Source of the DNA: Bugula neritina
Lineage: Eukaryota; Bryozoa; Gymnolaemata; Cheilostomatida; Bugulidae
Assembly (NCBI GenBank): GCA_964035545.1
Contig: OZ037765.1
Span: 6,150,698-6,214,697 of the forward strand
Length of the DNA: 64,000 nucleotides
Direction of reading: 5' to 3'
Shown here: piece after piece, positions 27,456-39,253 of the stretch
Position numbering within the stretch: position 1 is the first letter of the stretch
Layout: the number at the start of each line of letters is the position of its first letter
Notes under the pieces: model-generated
What the model was told of the DNA's origin: nothing
Seen by the model: only the letters and a program-made list of their open reading frames with translations
The model's database searches: none
Program-made: the position numbers and the translations under genes

Positions 27456-30400
27456 CTATTATATTTCAATCATGGTTGCATCAATTACAATGGTTGGAGG
27501 CAGTGCTCCAATAATATGTTATAGCAGCTGGAGTTGTCTTCTTAAATGTATTAGTACAACTGGTACTGTCCCCGGAATAACATACTGATTGACTTACCAT
27601 CTAAAAACACCTCTACTTTACTTTGAATACCATCAAGCAAGTCATCTGTTTTATTCACAATATCCTGAAATAATGAAAGAGTAAATAGAGTCACATGATC
27701 CGTTACTTCCTACTGTGTTAGTCATATATGAAATGACTGCGCAGTGAAATAGTATATCATTACAGCTTCATTTAGGTCTAATAACACAGTAACCTTCATT
27801 ATTTATGTGCAAATCACTCTTATTGTAGAGGCAGTAACAAACAAAGGCAAAACATGTTTTATATTTTGTAAGTATGGCTGATAGCAAGTCACACACAAGT
27901 AGTTAGAATGACTCAGTCTGCACTTCTGCTGGTAGCGGTTTGCGAGGCACTCAATCCTCTCTACTTCTACTATCTAATCTGTATGGAACTAATTGATAAC
28001 TGAAAACACAGATTGGGAATAGAATGCCAGCAAACCCTGTGATACCATGTGACTTCAGCAAATTTTATAACTTTACTGTTTATGGCCTATATATGAGATA
28101 TAAAAGGCAACATTTATATATAAGTAGAACTACAAGTATGGCTTTATTTTATTGCAACATATAATTTGTCAGAGTGACTATTACAACATCCACTGGGTAG
28201 CTTAACTATTGTGCTTCATCATGATACGTGTAACTACCTTAACTAGGTGACGTCTAAACTTATCTCGAGATGGTATTTGTTTTGAGGAAACATTCTTAGC
28301 AACACCCAAAGCTTCAACGAGTATTCCTAGTATTGATATAGATAACATGCAGGTTGCTCTGCATTAAGCTATAGAGTATAGAGTGGTGCCCTAAGGACAT
28401 GCAGTTTTCCTAGTAAGAGCATATATTTGTCTGAGGTCGTCGTTTCACTAATATCTAGACCGAGATCCTAGAAACACCCCAATAAATATAAAGGTTGTAG
28501 CCCGAATCTAGAGCCCACCAAGTCTTACAGCACCTATTATACACTTCTTTCAACTCCTGTTTCAATATTACTGTAGTGTATATACATTACATCATGAATT
28601 ATGTGCTATTAAGACTTAGTATTTAGAATTTAGATGGTGATTGTGATTTTCAAAATAGACACGACCAATTAGCAGACATAAAAACATAACAGACTAGTAT
28701 ACATAACATGCGCACACCATGCACATTGCTAAACTATCATAATATAATGGGTGTAGTACATTTTGTACTCAAACTACCGTATCAACTTTCATCTGTAAAG
28801 TACTGCCTAAGGAGTTCAAGTTGCCCTTCAGCTGATCTGCTATTATATCTTTATTTATGAGATCATAGAGTCTGGCACCACTGAAGAATATCATCACCAT
28901 GCCACCTCTACAAATTTAATATCAATATTCATATATCAATAAATTATTACCGCAAATATTCTACATTACACAATACATCTCTCCCTATGTCACTAATACA
29001 CAGGTCCTGAAACCTCAATTCATGACATAGTAGAATAAAAAATTTAATTCAGGGATCATTTAGATTCGGCCATATTGTCCCTATACACACATACATAAGC
29101 CACAAAATGAGGCCCAACCACTCTCCATGACCTCTGAAATTTCCGTGAGATATAGAGGGAGCAATGTATATTGATATACACTGTATGGTCAATTAAACAC
29201 TCTACATGCCACATAGATTTAAGAAATGATCTAACTCTGTAACATCATCATGCTATAACTGTAACACACCCAATATAAACTAATTTAATTACTGGACAGA
29301 AACAGACCCAGCATGCAGTGGGATAATTACATAGCTGCTATAAGTTGCAACATCTCAATATGTATTCATGTGTTTTTATGATTATGCAGATACACAGAGT
29401 ATTATGTGGATACAGTATGTATATCATTAAACAGTGTAAACACAACATAATTACAAACACAGCACAAAAACACAGTCCAGGTTCTGTTGTAAGCAGCAAT
29501 AGAACTCTGCTATCAGTTGAATAACAGCTAATGTCATGCTTCAGTTCAACAAGCTTATAACAAGCACAGAAGTAGATTTCTAGCCAGCTAGTTGAATTCA
29601 TGGTCACATGGATTTCCATATACTATAACTTTCCAAAACAGTTATGGTTTATAAAGGTTTAGTAAAGTTTAGTTTTGGTGTCATATTAACCTCTAAATTC
29701 CACAATTGAATGATTCATGTCATCTAAATTCACTTCCTCTATATTCCCTACTGTAACTTCCTCTATATTCTCTACTGTAACTTACTCTATATTCCCTACT
29801 GTAACTTACTCTATATTCTCTACTGTAACTTACTCTATGTTCCCTACTGTAACTTCCTCTATGTTCCCTACTGTAACTTACTCTATGTTCCCTACTGTAA
29901 CTTACTCTATGTTCCCTACTGTAACTTCCTCTATATTCTCTACTGTAACTTACTCTATATTCCCTACTGTAACTTACTCTATATTCTCTACTGTAACTTA
30001 CTCTATGTTCCCTACTGTAACTTACTCTATGTTCCCAACTGTAACTTACTCTATGTTCCCTACTCTACTTACTCTATATTCCCTACTCTACTTACTCTAT
30101 ATTCCCTACTGTACTTACTCTATATTCCCTACTGTAACTTACTCTATGTTCCCTACTGTAACTTACTCTATGTTCCCTACTGTAACTTACTCTATGTTCC
30201 CTACTGTAACTTACTCTATGTTCCCTACTGTAACTTACTCTATATTCCCTACTCTACTTACTCTATATTCCCTACTGTACTTACTCTATATTCCCTACTG
30301 TAACTTCCTCTATGTTCCCTACTGTAACTTACTCTATATTCCCTACTCTACTTACTCTATATTCCCTACTGTACTTACTCTATATTCCCTACTCTACTTA

Positions 30401-33400
30401 CTCTATGTTCCCTACTGTACTTACTCTATGTTACCTACTGTAACTTACTCTATATTCCCTACTCTACTTACTCTATATTCCCTACTGTAACTTACTCTAT
30501 ATTCCCTACTCTACTTACTCTATATTCCCTACTGTACTTACTCTATATTCTCTACTGTAACTTACTCTATGTTCCCTACTGTAACTTCCTCTATGTTCCC
30601 TACTGTAACTTACTCTATGTTACCTACTGTAACTTACTCTATATTCCCTACTCTACTTACTCTATGTTCCCTACTGTACTTACTCTATGTTCCCTACTGT
30701 AACTTACTCTATATTCCCTACTGTAACTTACTCTATGTTACCTACTGTAACTTACTCTATATTCCCTACTGTAACTTACTCTATGTTCCCTACTGTAACT
30801 TCCTCTATGTTCCCTACTGTAACTTACTCTATGTTACCTACTGTAACTTACTCTATATTCCCTACTCTACTTACTCTATGTTCCCTACTGTACTTACTCT
30901 ATGTTCCCTACTGTAACTTACTCTATGTTCCCTACTGTAACTTACTCTATGTTACCTACTGTAACTTACTCTATATTCCCTACTCTACTTACTCTATGTT
31001 CCCTACTGTACTTACTCTATGTTCCCTACTGTAACTTACTCTATGTTCCCTACTGTAACTTACTCTATGTTACCTACTGTAACTTACTCTATATTCCCTA
31101 CTGTAACTTACTCTATGTTCCCTACTGTAACTTCCTCTATGTTCCCTACTGTAACTTACTCTATGTTACCTACTGTAACTTACTCTATATTCCCTACTCT
31201 ACTTACTCTATATTCCCAACTGTAACTTACTCTATATTCCCTACTGTACTTACTCTATATTCTCTACTGTAACTTACTCTATGTTCCCTACTGTAACTTC
31301 CTCTATGTTCCCTACTGTAACTTACTCTATGTTACCTACTGTAACTTACTCTATATTCCCTACTCTACTTACTCTATGTTCCCTACTGTACTTACTCTAT
31401 GTTCCCTACTGTAACTTCCTCTATGTTCCCTACTGTAACTTACTCTATGTTACCTACTGTAACTTACTCTATATTCCCTACTCTACTTACTCTATGTTCC
31501 CTACTGTACTTACTCTATGTTCCCTACTGTAACTTACTCTATGTTCCCTACTGTAACTTACTCTATGTTCCCTACTGTAACTTACTCTATATTCTCTACT
31601 GTAACTTACTCTATGTTCCCTACTGTAACTTCCTCTATGTTCCCTACTGTAACTTACTCTATGTTACCTACTGTAACTTACTCTATATTCCCTACTGTAA
31701 CTTACTCTATGTTCCCTACTGTAACTTCCTCTATGTTCCCTACTGTAACTTACTCTATGTTACCTACTCTACTTACTCTATATTCCCAACTGTAACTTAC
31801 TCTATATTCCCAACTGTACTTACTCTATGTTCCCTACTGTAACTTACTCTATGTTCCCTACTGTAACTTCCTCTATGTTCCCTACTGTAACTTACTCTAT
31901 GTTACCTACTGTAACTTACTCTATATTCCCTACTCTACTTACTCTATATTCCCTACTGTACTTACTCTATGTTCCCTACTGTAACTTACTCTATGTTCCC
32001 TACTGTAACTTCCTCTATGTTCCCTACTGTAACTTACTCTATGTTACCTACTGTAACTTACTCTATATTCCCTACTGTAACTTACTCTATGTTACCTACT
32101 CTACTTACTCTATATTCCCAACTGTAACTTACTCTATATTCCCAACTGTACTTACTCTATATTCTCTACTCTACTTACTTTTGTTTCTCTATTCTAATTC
32201 CTCTACTCTATTTACTACTCTTGCCACTCAACAGATATGGCTGACAAAAGAAGGCTAAATAAAGAGACGGATGGAGATGTCTGATTAAACCAAATTGAAA
32301 ACAGTCATTGTCAGACTGCTATGATGATGACTTACTCCTAACTCCCTGCTCCAACTTACTCCTAACTCCCTGCGCCAACTTACTCCTAACTCCCTGCTCC
32401 AACTTACTCCTAACTCCCTGCTCCAACTTACTTTGATGAACATTATTTGTATGTAGGTGAAGTAGCATTGAATTCATGTTGGCTGAATTATCAAAGTCAG
32501 AAATACATACCAATATGTTTCGTATGAGGCTTTTTAGGAGCCGCAATGGAGAAATTGAGATAGCCTAAGGTTTTTAAATACCTGTGATAGGGCCTCTTTA
32601 TCAAACAAAAATTTCAAAACCCCAGGGCGACCTAACGATCTCTACTGATAACTTTATTTAATATCTTAATGGTTAGAAGGAAACAATATTATCATAAACT
32701 ATAACGTCACACACCTTGAATATGCATAAACTGGACTTATTTTTAATGAGTGACAAACCTTTTGGAAATGAGATGAATGTTAAACAGGCTCATTAAAAAG
32801 TAATTTTCTTTCTCATTTCTACGAATAGCTGTAAGGTAATGGAGTAACTATTGATAACTACTAAGATATTTTCTGTTGCACAGAACCAACACGCCCTAGA
32901 ATCCAGATTCAAGAAGCTAAACTACACAATATTAATTAGAATATCAGGGTTTGTGGTGAGCCATCTGGTAATTACAGAATAATAATTATTTATTTATAGT
33001 TACACAGCTTTAGTGCAGCAGATATCTGGGCAGGTCATGCCTTCATGATGTATTAAACAAAAGGGTAAGTTACAGCACAGTAAGTGTAGTGCAAGCCAGG
33101 TCAATGCATGTACTTTAAGCACAATAACTTATACATTCAGTGAAATCACATCTAAAATATGGCATCTGGTATAGTAAAATAGTCTACTATTTTACACTAG
33201 TGCTGATGGTAACAAATATTCATATTTAGTATATATTTACACAGTGTAAGTCATCTTTATACTTACACGGTGAATAGCGTGAAGATCATGAGCACCATAG
33301 CACAGCAAATTCTCTTGCATTTACCATTCTTTGGGTCAACCTCCTCGGTTTTACCGCCACACTTGTTACAAGATCGGCAGCAGCAGCAGACGCAGCCAAT

Positions 33401-34142
33401 CAGAGGCATCAGCACCACTAACAGTACGCCTACCACCACGCAGGTGGCAAAGCCAGCATACCCATTTAATATTGTCTACAAATCAAATACCAATGTTACA
33501 TATAAAATAGAGAACTGTAGAGAAATGGCATGATGTGAAAGGAGTAAGTGCTTGTAGCTAGGTGTGTATCTAGGTTGCCAAAGTAAATAATAATGAGGTT
33601 TTCTATATTCTAATGATAATTGCATTCTTAACTTCCATCACACACTATCATGTGATGAATGATGTAGTTACTTGCCACATGAAAGCATAGTTATTAGAGG
33701 GTGAAGAAATCTAGTTTTAGTTCAAAGTGGTTTATCAATACGAGTATGAGTCACTGTGGTAGTCAATACCAACCTGAGTGAGTGGCCATGGCTGTACAGG
33801 CCCTCCCAGTAAATCCTCAGACACTTTACCTAAAGTATATCAAAGTGATAGATAATAATTGGACACTCAAATGTTACAAGTTAAAAGGTAGTTGAAATTT
33901 TAAATAAATGTTAGGAATCAGAGCATGAAGTTGACTCTCAACTTACTGATTGTATCCAATCGGAGACGAGGAAACACAGTTTTTATAAATCCATTAGTCA
34001 TGGTGAAAAGAGGCGTCAACGCCTGCGCCACACTGCCGGTTTGTTCGGCAGCTGTTGGTTCTGGGCTTTGAGCGCAGACATAGAGTGAGCATATGCACAA
34101 TGCTAGCACCAGCTTGGCATGAAGTTTGTTTACAGAAGCCAT
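17380..34142 (-). CDS. PROM1: Prominin (CD133 family), five-span membrane glycoprotein, 24 coding exons
   Basis: Cholesterol-binding pentaspan glycoprotein of microvilli, cilia and other protrusions. Coding exons in gene order: 34142-33947, 33829-33774, 33475-33267, 28907-28778, 27664-27598, 26417-26343, 26171-25969, 25684-25613, 25508-25454, 25075-24999, 24659-24583, 23965-23828, 23553-23353, 23126-23039, 22897-22748, 22635-22543, 22265-22194, 21851-21798, 21461-21381, 20897-20829, 20694-20611, 20247-20123, 18450-18412, 17635-17380; 2667 nt, 888 aa, all phases consistent. Signal peptide at residues 1-24, TM1 about 89-112, cysteine-rich loop CVCCCCRSCNKC (112-123), TM2 about 141-163, large extracellular loop with several N-glycosylation sequons, TM3 about 408-429, TM4 about 453-475, second large loop, TM5 about 753-775 and a 113-residue cytoplasmic tail. 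The loop order and the CDDLANKL...VCDTGLDPF stretch before TM5 match prominins. PROM1 versus PROM2 cannot be separated. The tail is longer than I recall for vertebrate prominin-1 and is rich in Arg, Tyr and Pro. Confidence 0.92.
18451..20122 (-). other. Prominin intron 22, with possible alternative tail exons
   Basis: Intron between the TM5 exon and the next tail exon. Two exon-like segments on the minus strand have acceptor and donor signals: 19300-19246 (55 nt, acceptor TTTATAG, donor GTAAAT) and 18679-18615 (65 nt, acceptor TTCTATAG, donor GTAAGT). Read from the phase of exon 22, the second meets an in-frame stop and the first runs into a stop in the following exon, so either would give a different short tail. 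This is speculative. Confidence 0.25.
25858..25948 (+). repeat. Short minisatellite next to a prominin splice donor
   Basis: About four imperfect copies of a roughly 20-bp unit built around CCTAGGAATACACTAGAATTA, in the intron just downstream of the prominin exon ending at 25969 (minus strand). It begins about 20 bases from the donor. Confidence 0.75.
27366..27452 (+). repeat. (TA)n microsatellite
   Basis: An uninterrupted TA dinucleotide run of about 85 bases in the prominin intron between the exons at 27598-27664 and 26343-26417. The long Ile/Tyr open frame across it is an artefact. Confidence 0.98.
28973..29166 (+). mobile_element. Family A short TIR element, copy 1 (in prominin intron 3 side of exon 4)
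   Basis: About 194 bp, closely similar along its length to 57377-57584 and, in reverse, to 58439-58631. Shared blocks include GTCC.GAAACCTCAATT.ATGACATAGTA, TGTCCCTATACACACATACATAAG and the end GTGAGATATAGAGGGAGCA. The ends are imperfect inverted repeats. It carries no coding capacity, as expected for a MITE-like element. Target-site duplications could not be settled. Confidence 0.7.
29732..32219 (+). repeat. Large 24-bp minisatellite with 118-bp higher-order period
   Basis: Roughly 100 tandem copies of a 24-bp unit (consensus CTTACTCTATGTTCCCTACTGTAA, given in halves CTTACTCTATGT and TCCCTACTGTAA), with 23-bp variants ending CCCTACTCTA or CCCTACTGTA and frequent ATATTC/ATGTTC and TTCCC/TTACC changes. 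Identical variant strings recur at 118-bp spacing (three 24-bp plus two 23-bp units), for example from 30569 to 30687, 30901 to 31019, and 31281 to 31399 to 31517. It lies in the 4.4-kb prominin intron 3 (28908-33266). Long plus-strand open frames of MFPTVTYS-type repeats exist only because the unit is a multiple of three without stops. Confidence 0.97.
32331..32432 (+). repeat. Second, related 24-bp tandem array
   Basis: Four near-identical copies of a 24-bp unit (halves CTTACTCCTAAC and TCCCTGCTCCAA), about 110 bases past the big minisatellite. By eye 16 of 24 positions match the larger array's unit and the period is the same, so the two probably share an origin. Confidence 0.9.
32536..32580 (+). 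repeat. Terminal fragment of element family B
   Basis: Matches the left end of the element at 50086-50254 almost base for base over about 45 bases (AGGAGC.G.A.TGGAGAAATT, then GAGATAGCCTAAG, then a T-rich run). No partner terminus was identified nearby. Confidence 0.55.
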
Positions 34143-36002
34143 TGTCTTTTGAAGATGTTGAGTGAAGTTTCGTTGTTAACTAGATAAGGTTGATACCAGC
34201 TGAAGATAAGTAGTAGTCAAGTTTTTATAATGGTGTTGCTGTATAACTAAGGTAACCTCCGCAGCTACAGCTTATACTGTTCCGATATAAATTTCTGATC
34301 TAAAAATAGAGCATGAATGTAATAATATGAAGATACATACAAGATTAACAGTACCCAACTAGCCATTATGACCATGATTATCATAAATGATAACTTCCTA
34401 TACCTATGCATACTGAGTAATACAATGACGCAGAATACATGTGATTACGATGACATAGTTTAACGAGAAATCTAAAAATAGATTAAAGGTATAGCCCAAA
34501 CCCTTTCTCAACTAGTGTAGACCTACATTACCTTCAAGCAATTTTAGAGCTAAGCAACCTGATCGACTAATTTACAAGATATACAGCCATTTGCTTTTTA
34601 TAGACTGATCAAATTAAAGCATCTTTAAACCTACATGACACTACAAAATGTATTGTACATTTTAACAGTCACATCCAATGTGTTCAAAAGAAACTGACTA
34701 CTTAATACAGTTGCAAGTTCTAATTTATAATTCAACATACACAAAACAATAAAAGAAGTCTTACACAACAAGAATTAGTACTGACAAGTAATTAGTAATT
34801 CAATTACACACCTTCAATTATTTCTTGAAAAAGCAGTCAATTAACTATATTATTTTAATACACTCCTCTTAAAGATGATAGACGTCAACAATTTTTTTCA
34901 AATTAGATCATGAACTATTTGATTATTAATATACACTCTATATGTATAGGCCGTGGCTTACTTAGAAAACTAATAGTAATAGAAAATGACATTATATTGT
35001 TACTGTCATTAGCTTTTCTTAATTAGCAAATAATATGCCAATTAATTAATAATTGATCATATTTGCTTAAAACCAGCATCAAACTCGTTCTTATATTTGT
35101 ACACATGTATATAAATAAATATGTTTATTCTCTTTTGAAACAGATAACTTGAACTAATTATACCCAAAATTTATTAGACTGTTTGAGTAACTTATTTTAT
35201 GAATTGATCACCATGCAAGATATATACATACATAAATTACATACACAAATATATTTACTGATTATCAGTAATTATCAAAATTTACATACACATAATTACT
35301 TTTAAAGTAGTAATAATAATGTGAATATATTGTGATTGTGGATTTGTTGCTCATTTTTATAATTAATATATAGAATATAAACCACAGTATTACTATTACA
35401 TTATGGCAATAAATTACAAAGAAGCCTGTAAATACTAAGACAAAATAAAAGAACTAGTTAGGGCATGTTAGTCTATGTTAAGTCTAGGAATGGTTATATT
35501 ATTTTAAAAAATAAACCTATAATGATATAACTGTTATTAATAAATTAACCATGGTGATGCATATTATTATAATTATACCTGTAATTTTTAAACTACTATT
35601 ATGAAATTTACAATATATTATTTACAATACCAATTCAATGACTCCAGAATAATTAAAAGCCAATAAAATAATAAGAGTCACTAATAAAAAGTACAACTCA
35701 TTAACAACAATATGAATAACTATAACTAATGATTGGATTCTTTCTCTAACTCTATAACTATAAGTTTGGGCAAATTGCCAACTGTTTTATAGTCACAACA
35801 ATTGCGGATGTCCTTGTACTGTTGTAATAGTGATGTAAGTTGGATATAACCACTATCCCATGTCTATTTTATATCAATATGACTTGACCATAAGTATATC
35901 AATATGAACTTGAAAGTCAAACTATGACTATTACTATAAGTATCAGTATGAGTTTCATTTAAGATATTCATATTCATAATTATAATAATAATATTGTGTT
36001 GG

Positions 36003-36070
36003 TGAGAACTAATACTTATACTAATAGTAGTACTTATACTAATAGTAGTACTAATAGTAATACTAATAGG
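36003..36070 (+). repeat. ACTAATAGTA-type simple tandem repeat
   Basis: Irregular tandem copies of TACTAATAGTAG-like units; a second cluster of the same motif is at about 36446-36495. Confidence 0.75.
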
Positions 36071-37269
36071 TATAATTCAAATTACCATTATCATATTCAT
36101 TATGATTATTATTATATTAAGTTGATAGATAATAAATATTAATATCACAATGACAATTGCCTTCACCATGATTGTCATAAGTTTTATTTCATAACTCTAA
36201 GCCTAAGGTATAACTATAACAGAGTAAGTCACAGTGAAAAGATTAAAATTTAGAATAAGACCAAGATAAAATTCAAAATGAATGTAGTTGTACAACTTAA
36301 ACTTGAAGCTGAAGTGCATCATCATCATGATCAATATCTGAATATGAATATCATAATCATGAATGAAATGATGATGATATTCGTATTATTATTGATCAAT
36401 ATAAAGTTAAAGTTAAAAGTTAGCATTGTGATTGTGATCAATTTAGTACCAATAGTAATACTAATAGTTGAGTAATAGTAATACTAATAGAAATAGAATT
36501 AATATCAACACATAGAAATATCACAATGTTCTAAAATTGAAATCGCAGCTAATATCATCAGTACTTACATTTCAACTTCTTAAAATGAATTATTATTAGC
36601 ATGGTAACTCCATGAATAATATATGCACTGATAACTTCAAGGCAAAGGGTTAAAGTTCAGTAAATAAATCACTCTGCTTCATGGTCTGGTCAAAAATGGG
36701 CGGTCCTCAAGTGTTTCCTGAAGATTGCGTACTAGTTGGGGTTTTGCAATGTTACGCTACTTTTGGAGGAAAATTGTATGAATGTATATTGAAAGCTTGA
36801 AACTTATGTTTTGAAGATTCTAAGCTATAGTTACTATGCAATAAATCTAAATTTTATCGCAATATTGGATAAACAGGTCCGATATTTTGAACGACCACTA
36901 ATGAAAATACCTTCAAAGAAATAGTGGATGCACGGTAAAGCATGGACAACTCCGTGTGAAAAATGTTGATATATATACCACCAAAATATTATAACTCCTG
37001 TATATCACAGACACACTGAAATACAAACTATTTATATTTCAATAGATATATTATGTGCATATATGACTTTGCTGTGAAAAACTTGATATGCAATCACTAC
37101 ATGGCTATCCTGCTTCAAATAGTTGAGAGTTGGTCAAGTGTTTAGAGTAGGAGATGCACTACATAGATCTTATGCACACATTGATAAAAATGTTATAAAG
37201 AATTCCCTAGTACCATAAAACATCTCACAAATTGAACTATGTTATACATTGTATGGTGAAAAAAACAAG

Positions 37270-37305
37270 ATAAAATTTAGGGCCTGTACAGGCCCTAAAT
37301 TTTAT
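37270..37305. repeat. 36-bp perfect palindrome (50 bp with one mismatch)
   Basis: The two 18-base arms (left arm ATAAAATTTAGGGCCTGT, centre GTAC) are exact reverse complements with no spacer. The symmetry extends to 37263-37312 with only one mismatched pair. As RNA it could form a long hairpin, as DNA a cruciform. It is flanked by no recognisable gene. Confidence 0.97.
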
Positions 37306-39175
37306 TTTGTTTAGAAGACTTTGATTTTAAATTTTTTCAATATTGTTACATATCTAGTATTCTATATAATATCAGCTTGCTTTAACAAATAGAATGTTTG
37401 AATTAATTTCTGCTATACTTGTATGTATGCACAATTAATAAAATAATTGTTCAAATATTAAATTGGTAATCATTAAAGTTCAGAAAAGAAAAGTTCTGCT
37501 TAGCATTTCAATAACTTATTGTGCTTTTTATAACAGCGCTCAACACATGTTACTGCATATTAAAGACTGTCCAATTTGGGGTACTTTAGGGTCACTTGTG
37601 TCCATTGCCTTTTTGAGTAAGTAATATTTTCATTGTATCAGTGGATGTTATAAATACAGTATGCTTTGCATGTTCATATAATTTCTAAACTAAGATTGAC
37701 TGAGTAGTTCAAAAACTTTGCACAATACTCTTTCCATAAGAATGTTTATATCAAGAGAACTGCCCATCCTATTTCATGATGACATGTTTTTTACAAAAAT
37801 GTCCCAGTGTGAACACCCTTTACTGTCTAAATTCTAAAATACTCGAGGAAGCAATGCCATGGTGCCTGCTTATCGTAATCTTCACCTCTTGGCTGAGTAA
37901 AGTTTATTTAGCAAGATATCAATTATACTTACAAGATAATATTATTTACTGTACACTACTTGTAAGCTCTTACGAAAATTTACAATTTAAAATTGCCTGT
38001 AGTATAACAGTCAACAATATTTATTTATACAAGTAAAAAAAGTATATTGGGTTAGACAATTAATGAGAAAACTCATTAGTTAATATTGAAGCTTTCTTAT
38101 TGAAAGCCACCTTCTTGAAGCTATAGCATAAACCACATTGAAGTTTTAGATTGCATTATACAGCTAGATGCAGGATGTATTTCAACACCTGGGGGAATAA
38201 TATACTATTTAGGATCAGCCCGAGTTGAAATTCAAAGAGTTGTTAAATAGAATTTGTTGGTCTAACTATCAATTGAATTCCCAAAAGTATCTCCTTTCAT
38301 TTGAACTCTTGCTTCAGATTGTAGACTGAGATCTGTGTTTTGCTGCTTCCTTTGGGAGACCTAGCTGCTAAATAAATCACAAAATATTCTTATGGGAAAT
38401 AGTTTTAATAAATCGTGCATACCACTCTAATGGAATATTATAACAAACATTTCAACTAATGAGCAAAATTAAAAGAAGATTAATTAAGCAAAATTGGGGT
38501 TAGTGGTCATATCTAACCAATTTTTTTATTGAAAAAACATAAAAAATTAATAAAACAGAAAGCCTATATTTCAACAAATATTTGGATACCAAATTGTCAC
38601 TGTTGTTACCATGCAAAGGCCATTGCTAAGGCTTGATCATTGTAAACAAATAATCCACAACTTATTCTAGGTTTGCTAACTTCAAAGGCAAATTTCCCAA
38701 AAAAATTCTGAAATGTTTAAATGCTAATATTCTCTTTGCACTAGGGATTTCTAATAAAGTGCAGAATGCTTGCAAAAATCTGTTCCATAACCTCATACTA
38801 AAAGTTTGAAGAAACTAGGTGCAACTTATATTTTTTTACTTATGGATATAACAATATTCAACAGAAGCGCTTTTATCTTTCTCTAAAAAAAGCAAATTTA
38901 AATTTTGATTTCAAATGCTATTAGACAGCAAAGAGCAATTTAGCATAAGCTCAAAAATACACAGTTGATCTTATCTTGAACTTGGTATATGGGTAGAGCA
39001 ATCTATTATATATAATAATGCAAATAGCAAAAACGACATGTAAATAAAATAAATTATCGTTATACTTTTAAATTTTGATTAGGGAGGGGTTTATTGTTGG
39101 TGAGAAAATAACTTCTAGAAATCAGCATATTTACAGGGAATGCTTTAAAAGCCCCTTTAATTAAACTATTATTTT

Positions 39176-39181
39176 TTTATT
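39176..39181 (-). terminator. Candidate polyadenylation signal of the WD40 gene
   Basis: AATAAA on the minus strand, 73 bases after the WD40 gene's stop codon at 39254. Confidence 0.45.
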
Positions 39182-39253
39182 GTTTTCTGCATACATGGCT
39201 GGTTTATGACTATCTTGATGAACTGAATGATGGTGTAAACACACTGCAGCACA

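Larger units (their letters stand above)
34143..39253. other. Intergenic DNA between prominin start and the WD40 gene end
   Basis: About 5.1 kb of very AT-rich DNA. It must contain the prominin promoter (right of 34142) and the WD40 gene's 3' end (left of 39254). Short simple repeats of ACTAATAGTA type occur near 36003-36070 and 36446-36495, and a perfect palindrome at 37270-37305. No supported coding exon. Confidence 0.6.

Noticed and set aside
29717-32258. Overlapping plus-strand open frames up to 257 aa with MFPTVTYS-like repeats
   Set aside because: They come from a 24-bp tandem repeat in a minus-strand gene's intron. Frames switch whenever a 23-bp unit occurs, and there are no splice or start signals of a real gene.
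32319-32546. Minus-strand open frame with repeated SKLEQGVR
   Set aside because: Product of the four-copy 24-bp array within a prominin intron, outside any exon that fits.
33270-33533. 87-aa plus-strand open frame
   Set aside because: Antisense shadow of the prominin exon carrying TM1 and the cysteine-rich loop.
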